From NCBI GenBank assembly GCA_041663425.1, contig JBAYMS010000002.1:14546-78545 (forward strand): 64,000 nucleotides of DNA, written 5' to 3'. The notes beneath the pieces are model-generated. The model did not search any database and was not told the DNA's origin. It saw only the letters and a list, made by a program, of their open reading frames with translations. The DNA is from FEN-1322 sp041663425. Lineage in GTDB: Bacteria > Omnitrophota > Gorgyraeia > 2-01-FULL-45-10. The translations under genes were made by a program, and so were the position numbers. Position 1 is the stretch's first letter; each line of letters opens with the position of its first letter. Positions 8,006-15,234 of this stretch are shown piece by piece.

Positions 8006-9208
8006 ATGAATATGCCGAAAAAAATATTTTGTCTGATAGTTTTTATGCTCCTTATTTCCGGATGCGCGATCGCGCGCCATGCAGTTCCGCCTGATTTATT
8101 AAACAATACCTGTGTTTTAGGCATGCGGGATATCCGGGCATTTGGAGGCGTTCCGAGCGATTCTTTTAAGAGTGATGTTCTGAGTTTGCTGGAGTATGAA
8201 AAGAAGGAGGGGCTTTCGTTTTTTGATACCGGCCTCAGGCGCGTCTATCCTGTGCTCGCTATCTCCGGCGGATCGGCCAATGGAGCATATGGTGCCGGCT
8301 TGCTTAGCGGATGGTCAAAAGAAGGCTCCCGGCCTGAATTTAAAATTGTTACCGGTATAAGTACCGGAGCTATAATAGCGCCATATGCTTTCTTGGGAAG
8401 TAATTATGATGACAAATTAAAAGAGTTTTATTCGAAGTATTCAACAAAAGATCTTGTGGAGTTAAGTCTATCTAATAATTCACTTGGAAGCGTTAAGCCG
8501 CTAAAACGGTTGATAGAGAAATATGCCGACAAACAGTTGCTAGTAAAAATAGCCGCAGAATATAAAAAGGGGCGCAGGCTTTATGTAGGCACTACCAACT
8601 TGGATGCCCAGAGGCTGGTGATATGGGACATGGGCAAGATCGCTTCCATAGGAGATGATAAAGCGCTGGATCTATTCCGAAAGATAATACTTGCGTCTGC
8701 GTCTATTCCCGTAGCTTTTCCTCCTGTTTATTTTAATGTGGAAGTTGACGGCAAGGTTTATGACGAAATGCATGTTGATGGAGGAACGACAAAACAGGTA
8801 TTTTTTATTTACGATGTTCTTCAGGGAGTTGATAATGCTTTTAAGGGAAACGGCATTGATGTTTCAAAAATAAAATATAGTATTTATATTATCAGGAACG
8901 GTTATGTAGACCCGATATGGAAAGAAGTGCCGGATAGTTTATCAGCGATTGCCGAACGCAGTATCGATACAATGACAAATGCCCAAGGGGCCGGAGATCT
9001 GTATCAATTGTATGTATTCGCCAAGGCTAGTAAAGGTGATTTTAATTTGGCAAGTATTCCGACCGCTAATGTTTATAGTTCCAAAGAAATATTTGATGCT
9101 TCCATGATGTGCAAGCTTTTTGATCTTGGTTTTGAACAGGCTAGTCGCGGCTACCCATGGAAAAAAATACCACCCGGAATGGGGAAAGATTTGATTAATA
9201 ATAAATGA
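8006..9208 (+). CDS. Patatin-like phospholipase lipoprotein
   Basis: A serine acyl-hydrolase of the patatin family, probably anchored in the envelope. The signal peptide ends in the lipobox LISGC (Cys20). The oxyanion-hole Gly-rich loop is SGGSANGAYGAG, the nucleophile elbow is GISTG (Ser119), and the catalytic-dyad Asp is in VDGGT (Asp258), so the active site is intact. It lies 36 bases behind emrB without an obvious promoter, and is probably part of the efflux transcript. Lipid-hydrolysing lipoproteins next to an envelope pump and lpxD suggest a role in membrane lipid turnover (inference). The Shine-Dalgarno is weak, and the alternative start ATG 8012 would remove two residues. Confidence 0.87.
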   Translation: MNMPKKIFCLIVFMLLISGCAIARHAVPPDLLNNTCVLGMRDIRAFGGVPSDSFKSDVLSLLEYEKKEGLSFFDTGLRRVYPVLAISGGSANGAYGAGLLSGWSKEGSRPEFKIVTGISTGAIIAPYAFLGSNYDDKLKEFYSKYSTKDLVELSLSNNSLGSVKPLKRLIEKYADKQLLVKIAAEYKKGRRLYVGTTNLDAQRLVIWDMGKIASIGDDKALDLFRKIILASASIPVAFPPVYFNVEVDGKVYDEMHVDGGTTKQVFFIYDVLQGVDNAFKGNGIDVSKIKYSIYIIRNGYVDPIWKEVPDSLSAIAERSIDTMTNAQGAGDLYQLYVFAKASKGDFNLASIPTANVYSSKEIFDASMMCKLFDLGFEQASRGYPWKKIPPGMGKDLINNK

Positions 9209-9247
9209 TTCATTAGTTCCAGTGAAGTTCGATATGGAGGGATGATT

Positions 9248-9340
9248 ATGGCGAGTAAGAAAACATGGACAATCTGGATATCGATAATTTTATTTTATGT
9301 AATATCTGTCGTTATAGCGTTTTTCAGCCATAAAAAATAG
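9248..9340 (+). CDS. 30-residue single-span membrane protein
   Basis: A mini-ORF with GGAGGG at 9236-9241, six bases before ATG 9248. The product begins MASKKTWTIW, continues with about 18 hydrophobic residues (ISIILFYVISVVIAFF) and ends SHKK. The charged ends and a single helix fit a small inner-membrane protein. It sits between the patatin gene and lpxD with tight spacing (10 bases to lpxD). Function unknown; it may modulate a neighbouring membrane enzyme. Confidence 0.6.
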   Translation: MASKKTWTIWISIILFYVISVVIAFFSHKK

Positions 9341-9350
9341 AGGGCAACTT

Positions 9351-10337
9351 ATGAATATAAGAGAACTGGCAAGGTTAGTAGGCGGGGCTATAGAAGGTGA
9401 TAGCGATATTGACATAATAGGGGTAAGCGGCATAGAAACCGCTAAGTCGGGCGATATGGCGTTCGCGCTTAGCGAAGAAAGGCTGGCAGGCGCCGAGAAA
9501 AGCAAGGCCTCCTGTATATTGACAGATAAAACCATAAGAAAATCTACAAAAACTCTTATACGGGTAAAAAACCCTAAACTATCTTTTCTTATTAGCAGCA
9601 ATATATTAAATGTCCCACAGGTCCGGGAATCATTTGTGCACTCGGCAGCTACGGTATCTGATAAAGCATGTCTCGGGGAAAACGTCTGGATCGACTCTGG
9701 CGTTAGAATAGAAGAGGGCGTGGTGATCGGAGATCATGTGATCGTAGAGTCTAACTCCGTGATAAAGAAAAATTGTGAGCTGGGTTCGTATTGTCATATC
9801 TATCCAAACGTTACATTATACGAAAATACAAAGCTACAAAAAAATGTGATCTTACATAGCGGCGTTGTGATCGGCTCAGACGGATTTGGTTATGTAAAAG
9901 ATAATGGTAAGATATATAAATTTCCACAGCTTGGCAAAGTTATAATAGAAGACGACGTTGAGATCGGAGCTAATACAACCATAGATAGGGGATCCTTGAG
10001 CGATACTGTGATCGGCTCAGGCACGAAGATTGACAACTTATGCCAAATCGCCCATAATGTAAAAATAGGGAATAATATGCTGATGGCTGCGCAATGCGGT
10101 ATTTCCGGCAGCACAACTATAGGAAGCGATGTGACGATGGGCGGGCAGGCAGGTGTAGTCGATAATGTTACGATAGGCGACAATGTAATTATAGGTGCTA
10201 AAAGCGCGGTTATAGGCAATGTAAAAAGTGATTCAGTCCTCTGGGGCATCCCAGCCAGACCGATCGCTCAAACGAAAAGGCAGATGGCTGTTTTGTCATG
10301 GTTAGCTAAAAATTTTAAAAAAATTAAAACGCATTAA
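9351..10337 (+). CDS. lpxD: UDP-3-O-acylglucosamine N-acyltransferase (copy 1)
   Basis: Adds the N-linked hydroxyacyl chain in lipid A synthesis, using acyl-ACP. The N-terminal uridine-binding domain (residues 1-100) is followed by left-handed beta-helix hexapeptide repeats (many I/V-G-x-x-x-x units). The LpxD core has SGVVIGSDGFGY, AHNVKIG (catalytic-type His) and GQAGVVDNV, and ends GIPARPIAQTKRQ. Its 328 residues are normal. A second copy lies 2 kb away in inverted orientation, and the two share an almost identical 115-bp stretch (9822-9936). Neighbours are envelope genes rather than the usual fabZ-lpxA-lpxB cluster. Confidence 0.93.
   Translation: MNIRELARLVGGAIEGDSDIDIIGVSGIETAKSGDMAFALSEERLAGAEKSKASCILTDKTIRKSTKTLIRVKNPKLSFLISSNILNVPQVRESFVHSAATVSDKACLGENVWIDSGVRIEEGVVIGDHVIVESNSVIKKNCELGSYCHIYPNVTLYENTKLQKNVILHSGVVIGSDGFGYVKDNGKIYKFPQLGKVIIEDDVEIGANTTIDRGSLSDTVIGSGTKIDNLCQIAHNVKIGNNMLMAAQCGISGSTTIGSDVTMGGQAGVVDNVTIGDNVIIGAKSAVIGNVKSDSVLWGIPARPIAQTKRQMAVLSWLAKNFKKIKTH
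9822..9936 (+). repeat. lpxD conversion tract, copy 1
   Basis: 115 bp matching the complement of 12393-12507 with only three differences (at 9833, 9902 and 9923). The flanking parts of the two genes differ at many synonymous sites. Confidence 0.8.
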
Positions 10338-10350
10338 GAAAGAAGGGTAT

Positions 10351-10488
10351 ATGAAAAACGCAATATTACTTATATTATTGTTTGTAATCTGTGCAGCGTT
10401 TGCCGGCTGCGGAGAAACAGTCTCCGGCGTCGGAAAAGACGTTAACAGAATGGGTAAAGGTGTAAATACATTTTTCTTCCGCGAATAG
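10351..10488 (+). CDS. Entericidin-like small lipoprotein
   Basis: A 45-residue precursor. The signal peptide runs into the lipobox AFAGC (Cys20), and the short mature part GETVSGVGKDVNRMGKG has the pattern of the entericidin EcnA/EcnB family. AAGAAGG lies 6 bases before ATG 10351. It is 13 bases behind lpxD, so probably the last gene of that transcript. Enteric homologues form a small toxin/antidote lipoprotein pair; only one member is seen here, so a toxin role is not implied. Confidence 0.75.
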   Translation: MKNAILLILLFVICAAFAGCGETVSGVGKDVNRMGKGVNTFFFRE

Positions 10489-10515
10489 TAATTACCGCTA
10501 ATGGTTAGAATTTGT

Positions 10516-10543
10516 TTGTTTACTCAGGTTATTTCGCTATAAT
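10516..10543 (+). promoter_or_regulatory. Promoter of the OmpA-LysM gene
   Basis: TTGTTT (10516-10521), 16 bases, TATAAT (10538-10543). The predicted transcript starts at about 10550, on the ATG of a three-codon frame (ATG TGT AAA TAG), then runs about 80 bases to the real gene. Confidence 0.6.
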
Positions 10544-10628
10544 AGAAGCATGTGTAAATAGAGAATCTCTCTTTATGCGGCATGAGAGATATTTTAACCA
10601 TAATAAATCTAAAACAGAAGAGAATCGT

Positions 10629-11585
10629 ATGAACATGAAAAACTTTTTACGGCAGTTTGTGCCGTTGGTTACTCTGGCGTTATTCTTATCGACTTCTTCA
10701 CTCGCAATAGCCAGCGAAGAAAGTAAGCAAAAGCAGAGAGAGGAATTACAGAAGAGTTTTGAATGGTGGCCTACCGATGCTCAGCCTGCTCCGGTGAAAG
10801 ACGAGAAGCGCGGAGGGTACTGGTGGTGGCCTACAACGCCCGGCAAGATTAAGCCCTGGGGAAACCGGGGATATGTCTATGTGTACAAGATTATTTATGA
10901 CTATAAAGCAGAAGAACTTCCTCCGCCAAAACCGCAGGAGTTAAGGCAGTCTTTGCTTATCAGGAAAATAATTAAAAATGTTAAGATCTATTTCGATTAC
11001 AATAAATCCGATCTGCGTGATGACGCTGCCAGTATTTTAGAGAACGCGGTAAGCATGCTGAACAAAAATCCGGAAACATCTATTTTAATAACCGGCAATT
11101 GTGATATCCGCGGTTCTGAGACATATAACGATAAGCTCGGTAAGCAGCGCGCCGCATCTGTGAAAAATTTCATGTCCAATAATGGTATACCCGAAGAGAG
11201 GATCAAGATCATAAGCCGCGGCAAGCTGGACGCAGTGGCTCCGGTTGCCGATCTCGTAGGTATGCAGAAAGACAGAAATGCCCAGTTTGTTATAGCCGTG
11301 GTAGAAGAGGCAATGCTTCCTGCTCCTGAGGCAGAGAAAATAGAACAGGCGAAGCCGATAGAGGAAGGTAAATACCTGGTCGAAGAGCAGCAGCAGGTTG
11401 TCTCCGAGGTAAAGGTATCTCAGAAAGAATATATTATCCAGAAAGACGACTCACTCTGGAAGATAGCTAAAAAAGAGATGGGCAGCGGAAATCGCTGGAA
11501 ATATCTGTATGAATTAAATAAAGACAGGATCAAGGATCCTAATAAACTAAAAGCAGGCCAGAAGATCATTATACCTGTTGAATAG
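10629..11585 (+). CDS. OmpA-family peptidoglycan-binding protein with C-terminal LysM
   Basis: A secreted or outer-membrane protein that ties the envelope to peptidoglycan. ATG 10629 gives a clean signal peptide (NFLRQFVPLVTLALFLS, cleavage near IASE). The frame is open further upstream, but that part lies before the promoter. After a Trp-rich linker (two WWPT repeats) comes an OmpA-C domain, about residues 115-220, with YFDYNKSDLRDDA, the NCDIRGSETYN loop carrying the peptidoglycan-binding Asp, and LGKQRAASVKNFM. A LysM domain closes the protein (DSLWKIAKKEMG to AGQKIIIPVE). No beta-barrel is present. A strong terminator follows. Confidence 0.88.
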   Translation: MNMKNFLRQFVPLVTLALFLSTSSLAIASEESKQKQREELQKSFEWWPTDAQPAPVKDEKRGGYWWWPTTPGKIKPWGNRGYVYVYKIIYDYKAEELPPPKPQELRQSLLIRKIIKNVKIYFDYNKSDLRDDAASILENAVSMLNKNPETSILITGNCDIRGSETYNDKLGKQRAASVKNFMSNNGIPEERIKIISRGKLDAVAPVADLVGMQKDRNAQFVIAVVEEAMLPAPEAEKIEQAKPIEEGKYLVEEQQQVVSEVKVSQKEYIIQKDDSLWKIAKKEMGSGNRWKYLYELNKDRIKDPNKLKAGQKIIIPVE

Positions 11586-11600
11586 TGCGGCTGATCTAAT

Positions 11601-11639
11601 AAAAAAACGAAGCGCCAAATAATGGCGCTTCGTTTTTTT
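11601..11639. terminator. Bidirectional rho-independent terminator
   Basis: Perfect 9-bp stem CGAAGCGCC / GGCGCTTCG (11608-11616, 11624-11632) with a 7-base loop, A7 before and T7 after. It can end the OmpA-LysM transcript from the left and the lpxD copy-2 operon from the right. Confidence 0.95.
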
Positions 11640-11653
11640 ATTTCCGTTATATT

Positions 11654-11812
11654 TTAACGGCCGCTATCTTTGCGCTTAGAGAAACAATCCTTACAATATA
11701 CCGGACGATCTTCTCTGGGCTTGAAAGGGACTTCGCATTCTTTCTTACATTCTGCGCAAGTCGCTTTGTGCATTTCCCGCGGGCCACTGCTGAATCCGCC
11801 TTGATAACCCAT
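11654..11812 (-). CDS. CxxC-x17-CxxC zinc-ribbon mini-protein
   Basis: A 52-residue protein too short for common gene callers. Two CxxC pairs (TCAEC and YCKDC) are separated by exactly 17 residues, with the conserved segment CEVPFKPREDRPVY between them. This is the CxxC-x17-CxxC family found in many candidate phyla, presumed to bind Zn; function unknown. The start is supported by GGAGGAG five bases upstream. The gene begins one base after the stop of the basic protein gene and is the last of the lpxD-2 operon. Confidence 0.8.
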   Translation of the reverse strand: MGYQGGFSSGPREMHKATCAECKKECEVPFKPREDRPVYCKDCFSKRKDSGR

Positions 11813-11813
11813 G

Positions 11814-11996
11814 CTACTCCTCCTTTGTTGCTTCTACGACCGGCGAAACTGCCGTATCGTTATTCACCGCTTGAACAGGGACCTCCCCTGCAAGCGCGTT
11901 CTTCTTATCTAATTTACGCTGCATCTTTTCTTCTTTTTTCTTTTTCTTTGCCTGTTCTCTTTTGAATTTTTGATATGAATAATTATCTCTGGCCAT
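11814..11996 (-). CDS. Small lysine-rich protein
   Basis: A 60-residue protein starting MARDNYSYQKFKREQ, with a highly basic helix (Lys/Arg/Glu-rich, residues 9-32) and an acidic-neutral tail. ATG 11996 has GGAGG at the right distance; the longer in-frame start would lie inside lpxD without a ribosome site. It overlaps the 3' end of lpxD-2 by 14 bases, so it is coupled to it. The composition suggests nucleic-acid or ribosome association; no family is named with confidence. Confidence 0.65.
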   Translation of the reverse strand: MARDNYSYQKFKREQAKKKKKEEKMQRKLDKKNALAGEVPVQAVNNDTAVSPVVEATKEE

Positions 11997-12978
11997 TAGA
12001 GCCTCCTTTTTTGGACTTCTTGGCAAGCCTTGACAGGACGGCCATCTGCCTTTTGGCGTGAGCTATAGGCCTTGCAGGAATACCCCAGATTACTGATCCG
12101 CTTTTTACATTGCCTATAACCGCGCTTTTAGCACCTATGGTTACATTGTCACCGATCGTTACGTTGTCGACTATGCCCGCTTGCCCTCCCATTGTGACAT
12201 TATTGCCTACAGTAGTGCTGCCTGATATGCCGCACTGCGCCGCCATCAGGAAATTTTTTCCTATCTTGACGTTGTGGGCGATCTGGCATAAGTTGTCGAT
12301 CTTCGTGCCCGAGCCGATGATGGTATCTCCTAAAGACCCCCTGTCTATGGTGGTGTTTGATCCGATTTCTACATCATCTTCGACAATAACTCTGCCAAGC
12401 TGTGGGAATTTATATATCTTACCATTGTCTTTTACATAACCAAATCCGTCTGAGCCGATCACAACGCCGCTATGTAAGATCACATTTTTTTGTAGTTTTG
12501 TATTTTCATAAAGCGTTACATTGGGGTAGATATGGCAGAAGGAGCCTATGGAGCAGTTCTTCTTTACCACGGAATTGGATTCTATTATCACATGGTCTCC
12601 CAGCTCTGCGCCTTCCTCTATAGTGACATTTGGCCCTATCCATACGTTTTTTCCTATATTAGCAGAATCTGAAACCGTAGCCATGGGGTGTATGAACGAT
12701 TCCCTGTCTTTCGGTGCATTAAACGTGTTGTATATAATAAGGAAGGAGAGTTTCGGGTTGGTTACTCTTATGAGAGTTTTGGATGATTTCCTTATGGTTT
12801 TATTCGTCAATACGCATGAAGCGCTGCTTCTTTCGGCTCCTGCAAGCTTGTCTTCATCCATCGCAAATGTGAGATCGCCTGATTTAGCTTTTTCTATGCC
12901 GCTTAATCCGATGATGTCGATATTATCGTTGCCTTCTACAAAACCTTCTATAAGCTGTGCCAGTTCTCGTATTTTCAT
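11983..12978 (-). CDS. lpxD: UDP-3-O-acylglucosamine N-acyltransferase (copy 2)
   Basis: A second LpxD, 331 residues, clearly homologous to copy 1 over its whole length and with the same active-site segments (SGVVIGSDGFGY, AHNVKIG, GIPARPIA). ATG 12978 is chosen because MKIRELAQL aligns with the start of copy 1; an in-frame GTG at 12987 would add three residues. Both copies look intact, so they may use different acyl chains or be expressed under different conditions (inference). It leads a small operon with the lysine-rich and zinc-ribbon genes. Confidence 0.92.
   Translation of the reverse strand: MKIRELAQLIEGFVEGNDNIDIIGLSGIEKAKSGDLTFAMDEDKLAGAERSSASCVLTNKTIRKSSKTLIRVTNPKLSFLIIYNTFNAPKDRESFIHPMATVSDSANIGKNVWIGPNVTIEEGAELGDHVIIESNSVVKKNCSIGSFCHIYPNVTLYENTKLQKNVILHSGVVIGSDGFGYVKDNGKIYKFPQLGRVIVEDDVEIGSNTTIDRGSLGDTIIGSGTKIDNLCQIAHNVKIGKNFLMAAQCGISGSTTVGNNVTMGGQAGIVDNVTIGDNVTIGAKSAVIGNVKSGSVIWGIPARPIAHAKRQMAVLSRLAKKSKKGGSNGQR
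12393..12507 (-). repeat. lpxD conversion tract, copy 2
   Basis: Inverted partner of 9822-9936: 112 of 115 bases identical, with abrupt loss of identity on both sides. Confidence 0.8.
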
Positions 12979-13271
12979 AATCTCCACAACACCTTTCTTG
13001 CGCTGATAGATTATCTATGGAGAATTTGCCGGATCCTTCACAGGGGGTTTCGGAATTATTTTACGCAGGTGACGCAGCAGTGGCCGGCTTGTTTAAGGCG
13101 AGGTGCCGGTGAACGTTACAGTATGTCGAGAAATTATATATACTGAGTTGACGTTTACAGCTGGTGAGCCTGCAGAATCTGCGTTTTTTGTTGGATTTAA
13201 CCACTTTTGCCATATATCAGTATATCACGTATGGGCGTATTAAGATACATATTTAAAATCTTATTTTTTTC
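12979..13271. other. Intergenic gap between divergent lpxD-2 and hyf-like operons
   Basis: No open frame of note and no RNA family recognised. The minus-strand promoter for lpxD-2 is not clear; an AT-rich TATATATAAT (minus strand, 13142-13133) is a possible -10 without a good -35. Confidence 0.4.
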
Positions 13272-13299
13272 TTGATTTTTTGCAGGTAAGTGGTATAAT
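13272..13299 (+). promoter_or_regulatory. Promoter of the hyf-like (Ehr) operon
   Basis: TTGATT (13272-13277), 16 bases, TATAAT (13294-13299). Transcription is predicted from about 13306, giving a leader of about 129 bases before ATG 13435. Confidence 0.65.
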
Positions 13300-13311
13300 A
13301 ACATCTCAACA

Positions 13312-13335
13312 ATGTTATACTGGTGCCGAGTTTGA
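13312..13335 (+). CDS. Possible 7-residue leader peptide
   Basis: ATG at 13312, about 6 bases from the predicted transcript start, encodes MLYWCRV and stops. It lies just before an intrinsic terminator in the same leader. There is no Shine-Dalgarno; translation would have to be leaderless-like. Weakly supported. Confidence 0.3.
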   Translation: MLYWCRV

Positions 13336-13362
13336 AGGTGGGTCTGGAATTAAAGAAAAGAG

Positions 13363-13414
13363 AAACCTTTATTGGACTGATAATGTCAGCCAAGAAAGGT
13401 TTTTTTATTTTTTT
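13363..13414 (+). terminator. Intrinsic terminator in the Ehr operon leader (attenuator candidate)
   Basis: AAACCTTT / AAAGGTTT outer stem (13363-13370, 13395-13402), extended inward by TTGG-CTGA / TCAG-CCAA with one bulged A, then a T-rich tail to 13414. It lies between the promoter and the first gene, so most transcripts should stop unless antitermination occurs. AAGGT at 13335-13339 could pair with ACCTT at 13365-13369 and open the stem. Confidence 0.7.
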
Positions 13415-13434
13415 ATAGGAGCTCTTAGATCTAA

Positions 13435-15231
13435 ATGCTGAACTTTTTACCGAAACAACTTTTCATGATCGATCCGCTTGCGATATTTTTTCTTATCGTT
13501 ATAGGCCTCGTGTGCATTCCATCGGCAATATTTTCGATAGGGTATATGCAGGGCGAGAGTGCTAAGAAAAAAGTGATCGGATGGTCACTTCTCGTGATAT
13601 TTACCATGTCCATGTGTATGGTAGTGACTTCAGGCAATCTTCTCTCGTTCCTTATATTCTGGGAAATTATGTCCCTAGCCTCTTATTTCCTGGTAGTTTT
13701 CGATTTTAAGCATGAAAAAGCTGTGCGCGCCGGCACCATCTACCTTATCATGACGCATATAGGAACGGCCTGCATCATGGCCGCGTTCTTTATGCTGTAT
13801 AATTGCGCGGGCTCATTCGATTTTAATGTATTAAAACAGGCCGTTACTTCATTGCCTCCCCAGGTTGCAAATATAGTATTTTTACTGTTGTTCGTAGGCT
13901 TTGCCACAAAGGCCGGCGTAGTTCCTATGCATGTCTGGCTTCCTTACGCTCATCCGGAAGCCCCCAGTCATATTTCAAGTATAATGTCGGGTGTTATGAT
14001 AAAGATCGCGATATACGGTATGATACGATTTTTTATAACGCTATTGGGTCCCGGCCCGGCATGGTGGGGTGTCCTTATTATGGGATTCGGGATGATCTCC
14101 TGCCTAGTCGGCGTGATATATGCCCTCATGGATCAGAAGCTTAAAAAATTGCTCGCTTATTCGAGCGTCGAGAATATAGGTATAATACTTCTCGGTGTGG
14201 GGGCTGCGATGTTCTTCGGATCTATCGGCATAGCTGCCGTTGCCGTGCTAAGTCTATGTGCCGGACTTTACCACATCGTAAATCATGCGCTCTTCAAAGG
14301 GCTGCTATTCCTTTGCGCGGGAAGCGTGCTTAAAACGACCCTTTTGCATGACATGGAGAAGATGGGCGGGCTCATTAAAGCCATGCCCGCAACCGGATTG
14401 CTATTTTTAGTCGGCGCTATGGGTATTTCTGCGCTGCCTCCATTTAATGGCTTTGTCAGTGAATGGCTTACGTTCCAAGCTTTCTTTTCCGGCGTATTGC
14501 AGTCTCAGGGTGGTGTGAAATTTTTCATGGTCCTGTCCGCAGCTGTGCTCGCATTGACGAGCGGGCTTGCGGCTGCATGTTTTGTCAAAGCGTTCGGCAT
14601 TGCTTTTCTCGCCATGCCGCGAAGTGCACGCGCTAAGGAAGCTAAGGAAGCCAGCCTGTCTATGAGGGCGGGTATGGCTATACTGGCAGCGGGGGTTGTT
14701 TTATTCGGCATAGGTGCAGGTTTTATAGCGCCGCTTATATTCAATGTCGCGCGCGGTGTATTCAGCGCAGAAAGCATACAGGGATCTTTCTATTTTGTGT
14801 CAATCCTGCCTCCGGCCATCGCGATATTAATGCTTGCGATGGGAGGCTTGATTTTTCTGTGGTTCAAATTCGGCCTGCGCACAAAACAGACTAGCTATAA
14901 TACATGGGATTGTGGATATTACAACCTCAACAGCCGCAATGAATATACCGGCACTGCTTTTTCAAAACCTTTCAGGATAGCCTTCAGCTTTTTTCTTCTG
15001 CCTTACCGTAAAAGTGAAAAGATAAGGGACTCATTTTATCATGTGCGCAAATTTACTTATGAGACGCATACCACAATGGTGTTTAAGAACTATTTTTATC
15101 AGCCGTTGACACGCTTTGTTTACTCGACGGCATCAAAGATGAAAAAACTGCAGCCAGGAAGTATTCACCTGTATATTTTTTACATTTTTATTACCCTGGC
15201 AATTTTACTGGCAGTCACGGCGGCATTTTAA
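13435..15231 (+). CDS. hyfB: HyfB/NuoL-like proton-translocating antiporter subunit, short N-terminus
   Basis: Membrane subunit of an Ehr complex, homologous to Mrp-type antiporters and to hydrogenase-4 subunit B. It carries the TM5 acidic residue (FWEIMSLASYFLVV), the TM7-8 lysine regions (FATKAGVVPMHVWLPYAHPEAP; HIVNHALFKGLLFLCAGS) and LLAYSSVENIGI. Typical HyfB has about 70 residues, including two helices, before the segment IDPLAIFFLIVIGL. Here that segment starts at residue 12, and a TAA codon immediately precedes ATG 13435. The N-terminus is therefore genuinely short or lost. The closest Shine-Dalgarno (GGAG) is 13 bases away. Confidence 0.88.
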   Translation: MLNFLPKQLFMIDPLAIFFLIVIGLVCIPSAIFSIGYMQGESAKKKVIGWSLLVIFTMSMCMVVTSGNLLSFLIFWEIMSLASYFLVVFDFKHEKAVRAGTIYLIMTHIGTACIMAAFFMLYNCAGSFDFNVLKQAVTSLPPQVANIVFLLLFVGFATKAGVVPMHVWLPYAHPEAPSHISSIMSGVMIKIAIYGMIRFFITLLGPGPAWWGVLIMGFGMISCLVGVIYALMDQKLKKLLAYSSVENIGIILLGVGAAMFFGSIGIAAVAVLSLCAGLYHIVNHALFKGLLFLCAGSVLKTTLLHDMEKMGGLIKAMPATGLLFLVGAMGISALPPFNGFVSEWLTFQAFFSGVLQSQGGVKFFMVLSAAVLALTSGLAAACFVKAFGIAFLAMPRSARAKEAKEASLSMRAGMAILAAGVVLFGIGAGFIAPLIFNVARGVFSAESIQGSFYFVSILPPAIAILMLAMGGLIFLWFKFGLRTKQTSYNTWDCGYYNLNSRNEYTGTAFSKPFRIAFSFFLLPYRKSEKIRDSFYHVRKFTYETHTTMVFKNYFYQPLTRFVYSTASKMKKLQPGSIHLYIFYIFITLAILLAVTAAF

Positions 15232-15234
15232 ATT

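Noticed and set aside
10512..10628. N-terminal extension of the OmpA-LysM gene from TTG 10512
   Set aside because: It precedes and spans the promoter and would bury the signal peptide that starts at 10629.
12110..13006. Plus-strand frames opposite lpxD copy 2
   Set aside because: Antisense of a clear lpxD; they lack ribosome sites and resemble no family.
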